Assembly: GCA_029204225.1 (NCBI GenBank)
Contig: CM055094.1
Span: 10,461,153 to 10,525,152, forward strand
Reading direction: 5' to 3'
Length of the DNA: 64,000 bases
From: Diphasiastrum complanatum
Taxonomy: Eukaryota; Streptophyta; Lycopodiopsida; Lycopodiales; Lycopodiaceae
Part shown: positions 23,085 through 38,153 of the stretch, in pieces
Position numbering within the stretch: position 1 is the first letter of the stretch
Layout of the letters: every line of letters starts with the position of its first letter
Program-made: the position numbers and the translations under genes
Notes under the pieces: model-generated
Told to the model about the DNA's origin: nothing
Databases searched by the model: none
Seen by the model: the letters and a program-made list of their open reading frames with translations, nothing else

Positions 23085-23439
23085 ACTACAACGATCTACC
23101 ATATGCTCTTTGTATGAGCAATGTTGCTTGCATTTTTCAGTATGTAATGCATTCAAAAATGCGATGGACCACTGTCCTTCCATTTGGTTTATGGAATTAA
23201 CAGAAGCCGTAGCATGAATATGGCTGATAAAAATGCTCTTACTATACTCGATTGGCTGTAATCTGTACGTAGTATTGCTACATACGATTGCTCTTTTGAT
23301 TTGATAAAAAAGATGTTGAGATCTGCCTCTGATAAACTAGTATTGTGTGAGTACGGATAATGAAGAAGTAAAAAGGTGGTGGGATGTGCAAATATGCTCT
23401 TGAGTAATAGTGATTGCCATTGCTTTTTTAATATAATAG

Positions 23440-23705
<266 letters not shown>

Positions 23706-24543
23706 ACAATTCACACACACCCACACTCACATAGTCTCCGAGACATTGGAGAATGACATTTAAGGTCACTCCACGGGTCAGTACAACACGTCACATCCCA
23801 TAGAAAGTACTTGGGTGAAGTTCTGCCACGTCGGAGATGTGAAGGCTTTCCCCACCATTGGGTCACCCATCCCAGTTTTTACACTAGTTTGGCATGCTTA
23901 ACTAAGCATGTGTAAACCAGCACACCTGCCATTCGTTGGGCAAAACTTCTTCGAGTATTAACCATGATATACAACGTATTGACCGGGGTTGGCTACCAAA
24001 CCACCCCTGGGAGGTTGACATACCTCAGATTTGGTGTACTTGCCACAATGGTCAAATGGACTTATGGCTTGGTTTATATCATACCGATATAATGTGCTTT
24101 ATCTCATTGCTCGTCAGTAAATTTTTACAATTCACACACACCCACACTCACATAGTCTCAGAGACACTGGAGAATGACATTTAAGGTCACTCCACGGGTC
24201 AGTACAACATGTCACATCCCATAGAAAATACTTGGCGAAGTTCTGCCACGTCGAAGATGTGAAGGCTTTCCCCACCATTGGGTCACCCATCCCAATTTTT
24301 ACACTGGTTTGGCATGCTTAACTAAGCATGTGTAAACCAACACACCTGCCATCCGTTGGGCAAAACTTCTCCGAGTATTAACCATGTTATACAACGTATT
24401 GACCGGGGTTGGCTACCAAACCACCCCTGAGAGGTTGACATACCTCAGATTTGGTGTACTTGCCACAATGGTCAAATGGACTTATGGCTTGGTTTATATC
24501 ATATCGATATAATGTGCTTTATCTCATTGGTCGTCAGTAAATT
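23706..24543 (-). repeat. Tandem pair of ~420-bp units with a 5S-rRNA-derived promoter-like motif
   Basis: Units 23706-24126 and 24127-24543 are about 96% alike by eye. On the minus strand each contains AGTTAAGCATGC, 19 nt, then GGATGGGTGACC (plus-strand positions 23904-23860 and 24324-24280). Plant 5S rRNA has AGTTAAGCGTGC, 19 nt, GGATGGGTGACC, which are box A and the IE/box C region of its internal pol III promoter. The rest is not 5S. Cassandra TRIM elements carry such 5S-derived sequence in their LTRs, so this pair could be Cassandra-like LTRs or a 5S-derived SINE. LTR ends could not be fixed. Confidence 0.65.
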
Positions 24544-24559
24544 GTAATATAATATGTAA

Positions 24560-25680
<1,121 letters not shown>

Positions 25681-25710
25681 GAGTTAAGCTTGGGGGGGGA
25701 GGGGGGGTGG

Positions 25711-26817
<1,107 letters not shown>

Positions 26818-27947
26818 TAAGCCAGAAGCTTTAATTCCAAAAAGAGCTAACACATCGCGGCGACCAGATAGAGCAAAAAATTTTGATTTCCAATATCAAG
26901 CATTGAATGACTTCTACATTCTAAAATTGATGGGTACAACTAATGGAAAGCTTCAATACTATCTTGATTGACCTTATCAAGGTTGCTACAATTCCAAAGT
27001 GCCAACACACAACCAATTTCGTGAAGAAATGACCCAAAACCTTTTTTTTTTTGGTAAATAAATCAATGGTTTTTCACATGTTTAGATTCTTTACTATAGC
27101 ATGCAACCACTACCTTTTTGACAGAAATTCGATTCTATTAAAGCAAGATCAACATTGATCTACCTTCCAATCAGTATCTAACATTAAATTTTAGCCAAAA
27201 ATTGTCAAAATTAAAATTTTACGATATTTTCCATTTAATTCAGGCCAAAAATTAAAAATTCATGTCTTCAATTACCAATTAGAAATTGCAAAAGGTTTGA
27301 AACATTATTCAATTTAGTAGCATGTAGTGTCTAATCGAGGGTTAAAAATTGCTACTATTGCATAAAAAATTGTAAGAATCTCATTAATAATCAAATAACA
27401 CCTTAGTCTAAGCCAAGATCCATCCTAAAGAACCAATAAGTGCATAAGCAAATTGAGAAGTAGCCTTATTTGTGTGGAAAAATCTGTCCACCTTGCTTAG
27501 TGCACAAGCCAAAAATGACAATGTCTTATTGTTGTAGAGGTTCTTTGCTCTCAAGTGGAATAGTTGCTCATATCAAATTGATGAAATCAATCATAAGTTA
27601 GCCTGAAACGAAAGAAATATTAATTCAGCTAGCGTTGGTTCAGAGTCTATTTGGCAAGAAGGGCCATTTCTTGAATCAATATTCTCATAGGAAGTACCTC
27701 ACTGCTCATGATGCAACTATTTAGTTTTGTTGCGTGTATCATCTATGGTTTTGTGTGGAAGAAAAGTATATGTTTTTATTAAAACTAATTGTTCCATAGA
27801 CTCAATCAAATTGAATCTAGTTTTTTGGGTCCAATTATTGGAAAGATGAAGAATGGAGATTTCTCATTGTTCGGGACAAGTTATATTTATTTCTTGTTTG
27901 TTGGATACTCTTTGGTTTCCAGGCATTGATGTGTGTTCAAGAGGGAG
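26818..27947. other. No gene recognised
   Basis: AT-rich sequence full of stops. The last ~400 bp precede an LTR-like start and may be a decayed retroelement interior. Confidence 0.5.
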
Positions 27948-28680
27948 TGTGAAAAAGTTGACCTTCATCTATGATCAATACAATACATAATCATGGTATG
28001 GTAGCGACATCATATTTTGTTCGACATGCCTTAAATGTATTACAATATAGTAAGGGCATTTGGTATATATTCGAGTTCATTAGGCTAAGCATTTGTATAG
28101 ACTTTAATATTGGCAATTGCCCAGTGATTTTTGGGTACCAGTTATTGTTGGTGATTGGCTTTTCATATTTAGTGGCGGTGCCTTTAGCTTTTCATTACCG
28201 GTGTTCCCTTGGCTATTCAGTACCATGAACTAGAGAGGCATTGCTCCTTATATAGGGGTGGTGTTTTTTTCTCACTTCACTTAGCTTCTTGTATTGCTCT
28301 ACCATCCTTCTGTTATAGAGTGATGAGGTTTTTCTCAATCAGTTTTGAATGTTATTTCTATTATGCTATTGTGAGGAATGCAACATTAGCATTGTTGATT
28401 TATTACACTGAAACTTTGGGAAAAAGGGTTAAGTCCTCCATGCATGCCAAGCAACCTACAACACACGTGCAACCAAAAGGCTTTATCACACATGCAGCTT
28501 GTCAAGCATGGCACCACATGCACACAACTTCCACACGTGAACCTCACACATGTGAAGTGTGGCCAAACAAGAAGTCCACCAAATATACTAACAAATTGGG
28601 GGGAAAGCATACGCGAAAGAGATCAATGAATTCTTTCTCATGGAATCCAAGTTTTGGCTTGTTGCACAACATCTAATATT
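27948..28680 (+). repeat. Possible solo or 3' LTR of a third copia-type element
   Basis: caagagggag followed by TGTGAAAAAGTTGACC mimics the PPT/LTR junction of copia-1. A TATA-like CTTATATAGGGG lies at about 28250. The right end is not defined, so the 28680 limit is a guess. Confidence 0.4.
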
Positions 28681-28740
28681 TCTAATTGGGGGGGGGGGTG
28701 GGGGATGGATTGGGTTATAATTGAGTTTTGCCTTTAGTGG

Positions 28741-28845
28741 ACTGGGCCTTTAGGGGGGTTGAGCCTTTAGCCCTTAACTTTTAAGGATATTAAGCTTAGA
28801 GAGAGATCATAAACCCTAGCCTGATTCTTCGTTTCTAGGGTTTGA
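28741..28845 (+). promoter_or_regulatory. Promoter-proximal motifs of the MAM33-like gene
   Basis: TGGGCC (about 28743-28748), a second GGGCC-like GAGCC site, and two telo-boxes in opposite orientation (AAACCCTA at about 28811, CTAGGGTTT at about 28836) lie 380-480 bp before the ATG. Site II (TGGGCY) with telo-boxes is typical of plant nuclear genes for mitochondrial and ribosomal proteins. The start of transcription is not visible. Confidence 0.55.
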
Positions 28846-28858
28846 TTCTTCTCTAGCG

Positions 28859-28918
28859 ATGGATCGTCATGGCGATACCTCCATTGATCATCGCCATGCC
28901 CGGGCTGATGCAGAATAA
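28859..28918 (+). CDS. 19-codon upstream ORF in the MAM33-like leader
   Basis: ATG at 28859 opens a 19-aa frame ending TAA at 28916-28918, within the presumed 5' leader. It could damp translation of the main frame if it is in the mature mRNA. Conservation unknown. Confidence 0.35.
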   Translation: MDRHGDTSIDHRHARADAE

Positions 28919-29224
28919 TGTTAACTTGGACAGAATGATCAATTATGCAGAGTAATGAGGCCATTGCAGTTTGCAATACGATTTTCTTTGTCATCATTTG
29001 AAGCTGTTTCGAATCTGTAATGGCTTGATAGAATGTGGCAATTTCCTAGACTATTTTGTGTTTTTCGGGAGGTATTATCTAATGCAGGATAAGCAGTCCT
29101 TGCCTGCTTTTGTTTATGGAGCATCATCTTTATTGTAGTATCAAAATTGCAGTTGTACAAGCAATGTTGGTGAATAATGAACAGCATGTTAACATTTATC
29201 TGAGATGAAAAATATAATAAGGTA

Positions 29225-31765
29225 ATGAGGCAGTTTTTAGGACAAGCAAATCGGCTGATGTGGTATGGAAGGGCTGCCTTAGCCAATCTGCGGCATTCAG
29301 AACGGCAGCTGTGCCAGCCTTCATGTGAGGCATCGATTAAGAAAGCATTCGGAAGTCATGCTTGTAACATCTCATCGGCCTCTCGTGCTGGAGAACATGC
29401 AGAACTGCTCCGTTTTTTAAGCTCAGAAATGGTTCTTGTGCGAGATGAGTACAAGTCACGCAAGGTAGCTTATCATTCAGCTAGTCTTCCAATAAGATTA
29501 GTGTCGTTTCTGTTTCTTCAAAATGCCTAAAGAAATTGCTTATATTGTAAGCATATATAAAGTATCCAGATGTATTAGCATTACTAGCATGACATGTCAA
29601 GGTAACTGAATTCAGGATTTTTTGCAGAAAAAATGGGGTTGTTTTCGTATCTGTGAAATTCTTCCAAGAAACTGCTTAAGCATTTATGAAGTATGCAGGC
29701 GCTTGTTATAGTATTAGATGCATTAGCAATGCCTTTTTCTATTATAGAATCTATTTCGGGGTCCTTTGTGTTTTGCAAGAGTTTTTATTTGTACTAGGAT
29801 CAATGTGCATAATATATGTATTGTGCATCCGTGGAAGACCAAGCCAAGTTTGGAGAACGAGGCTCCTAGGCATCCCAGTTGCTGTTGTTGCAATCGAAAC
29901 CCGTGTCTTGGAGGATGTAGCATCGACACTTATCGAACTCCACTATTGTTGGGGGTTATCAGGATCTTCAAACACGAATGACATGACTACCGGTCATGTG
30001 TTGGCCAAGGATTTACACCATTGATGTTGATGTTCATTGTTTGAGATAGAAATTTGACTATTTTAGTTGTACATATAGTTTATCATAGATTGTATTACGG
30101 TTGTCGTTTATTGATACAATAAGTCTGTTACCACTAGTAACTCCTGTTTGAGTACGATTTTGCCACATTTGCTTGTGAATGTGATATAAAATATGTTAAT
30201 GAAGTAATTTGCATGTGCTTACACGTGCAAATTAGATCGAATATCGTCAGCCTGTTTTTCCGTTAGCTTTCTATGTATGTGAACGTTTCAAGCGAAGCTT
30301 TTCGGATAAATGCAAAAATTTGCAATGCGGAGAGTGTTCAGGCTGCAAACTTTCGGGGTAGGTTAGCAGCGTTTCAAACGAGGTCATTTTTCTACATGCA
30401 AGAATTCCATTAGTGCAGGCCCATACTGTCGGTAATCTGTATTGTGCCCTACAGATGCGAGGAAATATTACCTGCAATAAGCAAGGTGAAATGTAGGTTA
30501 GGTTTCCTATGAAGTACAGATTAGATGCGGCATAGTCTGGCAATGGTGCCAATGACTCCGGATACTTTGCTTATCTTTTTATTGAGAGAGTATGTAAAAA
30601 TAGGTTGAACTGAAATATGGAGAAGACATTGGTACTACATACCTGGACAATAGCTTAAGGGATATACTGATGCCTGGTTTTTCCATGAAATAAACTATAA
30701 TGTTTATCTCTGTGTATAGAGAAAGATGCGACTCTGAAGTGACAATGTAGAAGGTATAAGATGCTAACCTATGTGCTAAACCTAGTATGTGGGTATGGAG
30801 AAAGACGGACTTTAAGGTCTTGACTCTTTTATTTGGTTTGATGTTTCCTTGGATGAGACTATAATTCGAATGCACTTTATTATGATGGATGCGCTAGTGG
30901 TTGGAAATTGTGATTACGAGTTTTCCTTCTTGAAGCCAGATGTTCCTGCTTTCTGCGATCTGGATTCTGTTACTTTTGAGATCAAAGAAGAAAGATATTC
31001 TTTCTCCTTCATTCAAATAACCTCGCTGATGTGTAGCAGTGCATGCAATGCTCTAATGGTGGGGATGACCTTACAAAATTGCAGGCAGCGAAGAAAGGCA
31101 TTCCCAATTTGGCACCATTCTCGATAAAAGACAGTCCAGGTTTAAGACACGTTCTTTTGCATAGAACTTATGGGAAGGAAGATATAACTATAAGGTGTCG
31201 ATATGAAGGTGACAGTCATGACAAACATGCATCACGTGAGATTGAGGAAGATGAATATGATCAGGCAAAATCATATTGCCAAGGTTTGCTTCACATGAAT
31301 GTAAAAGTATCAAAAGGATCCAATAATCCTACTTTGGAGATTGATTGTACTTTTGCTGGAAAAGATACATATTTTGAACGAATTGCTTGTGGTGACACGC
31401 ATGACAAGCAACGTCATTCTTATGCAGGTCCTCGCTCACGGTAAGTATAAGATGCTGCAACAGAATGTGATGTCTCTCAGCTAGGCAAGGCTTTATAAGG
31501 GAAGAGGCTTGAAGCTTTAAAAGAATTGTAGTGGTGCTCTCAAAAGTAAGTGAAGTATCATGGCCAGATGTGATACTTTTCTGACTCAGTCTTTTGTTCT
31601 TATAGGGTTGTGGCTGATGAACTACAGCGCCAGTTTGAACAATTTTTGGCTGTTCGAGGAATAACATTGGAGCTTGCACTAGAGGTTGTCAAAGAAATGG
31701 CTAATAAGGATGATCGAGAGTACTTTCGCTGGTTGAAGAATGTCAGGTCGTTTGTTAAAGAATAA
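29225..31765 (+). CDS. MAM33/p32-family mitochondrial matrix (mitochondrial glycoprotein) protein, 251 aa
   Basis: Exons 29225-29464, 31085-31440 and 31606-31765 join with GT/AG borders to 756 nt without internal stop. The first ~45 residues are rich in Arg, Ala and Ser with few acids, as in a mitochondrial presequence. LLRFLSSEMVLVRDEY follows, like the first helix of p32. Exon 2 has PFSIKDSPGLRHVLLHRTYG and an acidic loop (REIEEDEYDQ). Exon 3 encodes ELQRQFEQFLAVRGITLEL and YFRWLKNVRSFVKE, the family C-terminus. Length and layout match the family (about 240-280 aa). These proteins form acidic doughnut trimers in the mitochondrial matrix and assist respiratory-complex and ribosome biogenesis. 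Intron 1 is long (1.6 kb). The gene looks intact. Confidence 0.88.
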
Positions 31766-34700
31766 CGTATTTATAACTTTTTTTGGTGGGTTCTCAACCA
31801 TTTGAGGTGGTGTGCAGCTTTATTGGGTCATCTGAACTTGTCAGTTTCTGCAAACTTCAAAACGGTGAGCTCTTTGTCTATTGATTACAGGCCTTGAGAA
31901 GATAATATTTTTGCAGGAGAATTAAAGCTATAATGACCTCGATGTTTATAGTCATCCATGATTCTTAGGTCCCGGGACAGCACGGAAACTTTTATTTTCA
32001 GAGAAGCTCAGCCTTGTTTTTTCACGTGTGAAGTGAATTTTATTCGTTATTGTTGGGATGTTGGAGGGCCAGATGCTCAATTTTTCCTGTCTGCTGTGGA
32101 AACGTTCCAAGATCCTTGTATGAAATACAAAAGCTGCCCTTTCTAACCAAGTGCAACTTGTTTGGAATTCGCTGAGTTACTGAGAATTGGAATGGCTGTT
32201 TTGACCATGGTGCAATCTTGATGTGGTATGAAGAAATACTGAAAAGTATTTTGAATGCCACAAGGATTGTTTGAAGCTGTGGTGATTAGCAAGCATTACA
32301 AAGGCAAAGGCAAGTATCACAAAGGAAGTGTGCAAAGTGATGTGCTTGGGCTCTTATGAGGTATTTGAGATTTTTTTAGCAGTTAGAAAGTGGGATCTGC
32401 TAGCAATTCCTAAGAATGAAAAAAAGGGATCTCATTGATTGCAGAGGGTTTTTTGACATGTGACTGCAAGCTTTTTCCAGAAAATGTCACCAATAGTTTC
32501 TACTACTAATACATGCTTTCCAAACTAAATTAGTAAGTTTATCTGAGCAGAGTTAAACTTCTGAACAAGTTTTTGGGTTGTGATTTCAGCATGTGGTTGT
32601 TTTTGTACCTGTTAGAGGCCACAACGGAACACGAGCTTGTTTGTTGAGTAATTCAGTATTGTGCCTAATGCAGAATCCTCTCTGACCAGGAATGCTTGTA
32701 TCGACTTCTCGCATTGTGACATTTATGGGGCAATACTATCAAGATACTGTTAGATTTTCTTTACAATGCTTTCAATTCTGGCTTTTCTTGCTGTAAAATG
32801 CTGACCTAGATCCCCATATCTGAGTTCAAAGCAGTGATAAGGCCCGAGGATAGGTGACACTTTTCATGAATATTTCTTAAACATGTAGTTGCTCAACAAA
32901 TTTCTGTGATATTATTGACAACATTGAAGGATTCAATAATTTCATTATCTGAAGTTCTGCCAAGTATTCACGGCTATACGTGACTTCATTGTTTGAGATT
33001 TTGCCACGAAATGAAGTAATATTTCATAGCACTTCAAAATGCCTTCCATATCCTTGTGAAAATGAGAACAATTGCATTATGTAGAAATTTTTTACTAATA
33101 CTCTTTATTTTGGGAAAGCCAAAACCACATATAGAAGACAAGAATAATATGAATAATATCAATATGGTTTGATTGCACTACTAGGAAATCAACATCAGAT
33201 CAGATGAGAACCCTTATTGACGATCCTTCTTAAATCAACAAAATCAACACTTCCTTTTTTGATACAATTCACCAAGATCTTGACAGCATAGGTTTGCCAT
33301 ACAATCGTACTCATGCATTCAATGAACTAACATTGCAACATCCTACAAGTATTCAACCAAAATCAACTAGACTTGGGAGTGTATGAACCAACTAGTGTAC
33401 ATAAATTTGGTAAGAACAAACCTCTAAGAGAATCTATGAGTTGGTCCATCAACAACTTAAACATGCTCCTTATAATCTCTCAAGAAGTTTTTCGATTCAT
33501 CATACAAAGAAATTCTTGATAAATCTTGTCATAGAAAACTCTTTGTTATGTTACTCAACATTCTAAGCCTATTATTTATCCAACTCTTGAAGGCTAGCTT
33601 GGCATAATTGGAACACATATTGGACAAGGTACAAGTTTGTATAACCAAAGATTGGTACTCCCACGTTGGTGGTGGTGGTGTGCAATCCTAAGTTGTAATT
33701 TTCTTTAGAGAAATTAAAAAATTCTAATGGTCACAACTTTCAAGTTGTGAAGAGTCAAGAGGACATGCAATCACTCAAAATTGAGAAAAGAAATCATAGG
33801 GTTATTTTTTGTAGGGAAATTTGTGACTTTTGATTTGCATTATGAAGCTTCTAACAAGTCCAATCCAGACCTCAAAGTCCCAAGACCCACAAACCTCCCA
33901 CCTCTCCATGGGAAAATGTACTTCCACATAGAAGTTTCCAATATAAGAGTGCCCAAAACTTGGTTAAAACGAACGTGGCCTATACTTAAAGAAAACAAAT
34001 GCTATATGCTATAGCCTCATCTACATTTTGTCAATGTTTTCTTGGTGGACATTCGCACAATAACTCACCTACAAGAAGCCAAGTGACATCTTTTGTTTCA
34101 TACAAGTATCACTTGAAATTATAAGTGCCATCTATGCTCTCAAATTACTTTGGCTTACTGGATAACAACCATATGCTTCAATAGGTACCTATTTATCCAG
34201 TAAGCTGGTTTGAAGTGATAATATATGGCTCTATTTATCCAATACTTATTAAAATGTGCAAAAAGTTGGCTTAAGCATTGATAAATAATATCATAAATTC
34301 TCTAATGACTCGAAAAATTAAACACAAGCTACCTCAGAAGGACCATAAACAGGAGGCATACACTCTCCTTAATCCTATAATACTATTTCAAAACTTTCCT
34401 GAACCTGAAACGAAACGAGGTCTTTGTTAAATCGTTGATTCGATTTCACATATTGAGTATATTGTATAGGAATTGGGAATTCTTTTGATTTAAGTTCCCT
34501 AGCTGTTGACATTTGTCCAGAGACTAACTTTCATTGTTGGGCAAAACCAAATCAGAAATTCAACACACTCATTACCAAAGGCCACCTAAAGGATTCATCT
34601 TAATGCTTGTGTGCCATGAATTGTAACATGCATATTGAGCACAAAGAAATATTCACCACTTGCAAAATATATAGCAAGCTTGTCCTTGATTGCTCTACAA

Positions 34701-35878
34701 CTGGCCTATTAATCTTCGGATATAGGCGATACTCATTTAGTTGTCCCAATAACAGGAATAAAACTGTGCCAAAATTTATGCAAATTCGGCCTAACTCTAA
34801 ATGTTGCAGTGCATTACACCTGGTGACACAACACCTCAAACCCTGATTTGTTTATGTTTATTGATATCTAGTTGATAATATAATCATTAGCCTTTACATA
34901 TAAATCTTTTCTATACTAATCAATTTAGAACCTAATCGATCAAAATACTGCCATATGCATAAATTTTTTTTATATATTTAAATTTTCATGTGCCCTGATT
35001 GTGTATTCTGACACTTGGGCCCTAGAGTAGTGTTCTCATGCAGCTATGTTATAGATTAGCATTATAACATAAACACAGAGAGCAGCTAAGAAATTTAACA
35101 TACCAAACATGCAAACTTGCCATGCATTCCTGATGTTCTAGGAAGAATAGACGAGAAAATCCTGGTGGGCAGTAAAACTTTATTGATGTAAGCTGTTTAA
35201 CCTACACAATAGATCGTAAATCAATGTTATAAAATGCATTCAACTCAAGCTAATCATTTGCAGCCCCTACTTGCAGAGGCACAAAAATAGGTTAGATCTG
35301 CATCAAATATCACAGGTTGAAAACCCTCGAAAATAGAAAAATATAGCTCTTCTGTATACAAGTCCAAGGATTTGCCAGTTGATGCCGACTTTTGATTCTA
35401 GTAGCCATGAGATTGCTGCAGCTCAATAACCTTCTTTCACCAGTCTACATAGAACACAGTGCTTCTTCAATTACAATATTGATGGACGTGCTGAGCTCTG
35501 ACAGAAACAAAATGTCTTGCATGCTTTTGATAACTCAAACTGTTGTTCCATTGTCATGCTTTCAATCAAGGCTTGAAATCCAAGGAACAAATCCTTCATG
35601 CAGGGATCTGTTTTGTGATAAATGCCTGAAATAAGAGTCAGGAGACTTCTGCTTGTCACAGCCGCTGGAGGGGAAAAATACTAAGTTGACTCGAAGAAGG
35701 CTGTAGTTCTAATGCCTGGGGCAACCATCATTCAAATCAAAGGGATGATAGCAATCAATGACCGAGCCAACAACTGCTGCAATCTTCAGACAAACTGGGT
35801 CAAGATATACTTCATTGCCACATGACAATCCAATAATGTACAAAAACATGGGATCTTCTGTTACGATGTTTCCACTGA
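31766..35878. other. Intergenic region, no gene recognised
   Basis: Begins with the MAM33-like 3' UTR. The right end (about 35300-35878) is probably the 3' UTR of the minus-strand MidA-like gene. Short AT-rich ORFs only; no TE domain seen. Confidence 0.5.
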
Positions 35879-38120
35879 TTATGCTGGTGTGCTGAGATAG
35901 AACCTAGTGTTGCTATAATCTTCCAGAAGTGGGTTATACCCATCCTTTGTTCGAGTCTTTGATGTTTGTGCAAACTTCTTCATAAACTCACAAGAAGTAA
36001 CCTGTTAAAGAAAATCTCTACAGTGACTTCTTTGACATGATGACAAGAAGAAGATGACGACATTATCAAGGGTGGAAATGATACTAATGCATTATACCAA
36101 TCTATCTTTGTTCAAGAAAATAAACCAAGTAAGACCGACTTCCTGAGTCTCTAGATTTTGACAGATTTGACTGGCATGATAAAAATAGGAAGCTTACGAT
36201 AGAAGACAAGCGCCTGATATTAGCTGCACTCTCTAAAAATTTGCCGTCAGACGAATCATTCGCACAATAATGATCTAACTTTTGTAGAATCAGAAAATCG
36301 GTTGGAAAGAATATGTCTGCGTCTCCCTAAAAGTCCACAATCGCACCATGTATCAAGGTTAGTCAAAATGTGCTTCATAAAGGCTGATCGTACAAAACAT
36401 GAGCACTTGCCATTACCAGAATTTGGTTTTCAACCTCGAGCCATCTTGCCTGACTAAAATGTCTAGTTGAATAGCCCAAGGCATCAGTTGCTGACCTTAA
36501 ATGCAACAAAAGAGCATTTTCACTCAGGAAAGGTAAATTTATGACCTTAAATGAAACAAAAGAGAGCATTTTCACTCAAAAAAGATAAAATTTATCCGTA
36601 AGAATGAAAGGCTACCATTATAAAACTAGCAATATCAGAAATGTTCAAAGGCCTGTCTTGGCCTTACCATGTATTAGCAACGATTTCTCAGCCAGAATAT
36701 CAACTACAACATCTTTATTATTTTTGTCTTCTTTGACATGAAATGCAAGATATTACAATTATCCACTAGAGGCATGCGCTAAAATCTCAAGCATATACTT
36801 TTTGACCAGATGCAAGTATGGCTAGGAGTTATTAGACCATGTAGCATGGATAAGCTTACAGAGTAGACAGAAATCTTTAACTTGACTTTAGCTCTTATAA
36901 GCAATATGAATATATGGGGGAGTTTCATTCCCAAAATAATCGAATGATTACTAAAATGTAAATACTAAATGCTGCTGAATTAATAACTGTCAATAGAAAA
37001 CCAAGTCACAAATCTATATATAATGATGAGTGAATGTGTTCGAGAAGTAGTTTTCCAAATAAAGAACACACATTTTAAGAGTGAGTCATGAAATAAGATA
37101 GATGCACAAAAGGTTTAGCACTAGTTATGACATAAGATACATGTAAAAGCACTATTAAAGTTCAAAATGCTGAAGCACAGATGTCGTACGATGCCAAAGT
37201 CATTGTTTTAGCGAGTTCATGAGTTCGGTCATCTAAGCAAGACGTCATGATTTTGATCCTGCAACTTCGACCTAATGCCAGCTGGGCACATTTTATCTTA
37301 TTTGTGTTTCGTTACATCAGGTATAGTTGAGACTTGGGCTAAGAACTCATACATCAACATAAGAGACACAGAGTATCAAACATGAAACTATGTGCTCCTA
37401 TGTCACTTATAATTAATCTTTAAACAAGATAGAAGAGGTCATCATACAAGAGTGCTGCAAGCCAATTTATCATTTACTCTATGATAATTTGCAAGAGAAC
37501 ATCATTTCAATGAGGTGTTATTGTTTCACACATTTTTTATGCTTACACTATCTCATGATTTGTAGTAGCAAAGAAACAGCTTTGAGTTTTAATCGGTGTA
37601 ATCTGAAATGCCAGATTCAAAAAATCGGTTAGAAACCTGTGCCAGGAAAAATAATTCTCATCGTTGATAGGATATTTGAGCAACTAAATGTTTGGAAGTT
37701 CTTTATGTATCAGATGGGTCTCTGGAAGAAACAATAAGATTTCTCTCACAACTGTGTCAGCGTAGACTCGAAGGAAACAAAGTTGAAACACAGCCAAAAC
37801 TGTAATTGATGTAACATTTAGCGTAAGCGATATATGTTTGTGTTTGCCAGCACAACTATCTCTTATGCATATACAATGGGCATCTGAAGTTTACACTGAA
37901 AGTCTCAAACATTTGTACAGATTGACATGTATGCCAAGGTCTCTGGCATGTGGACTATTTTCAAAACATATGATCTGTGTCTTCGTGCACACTGTATATA
38001 CGTATCAGGGATACATATAAGACTGGCTGATGAATGTGAGTAATATGTGCATCTATAATATTTACATGATCACACAATTGGTATGCCGTGAAAAAGTAAG
38101 TCGTCCACTTGATACTGACT

Positions 38121-38153
<33 letters not shown>

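Noticed and set aside
23860-23904. Genuine 5S rRNA gene
   Set aside because: Only the internal-promoter portion matches; the remaining sequence is unrelated to 5S.
29686-30024. 112-codon plus-strand ORF in MAM33-like intron 1
   Set aside because: No motif, no splice connection, and it lies within an intron supported by exon phases.
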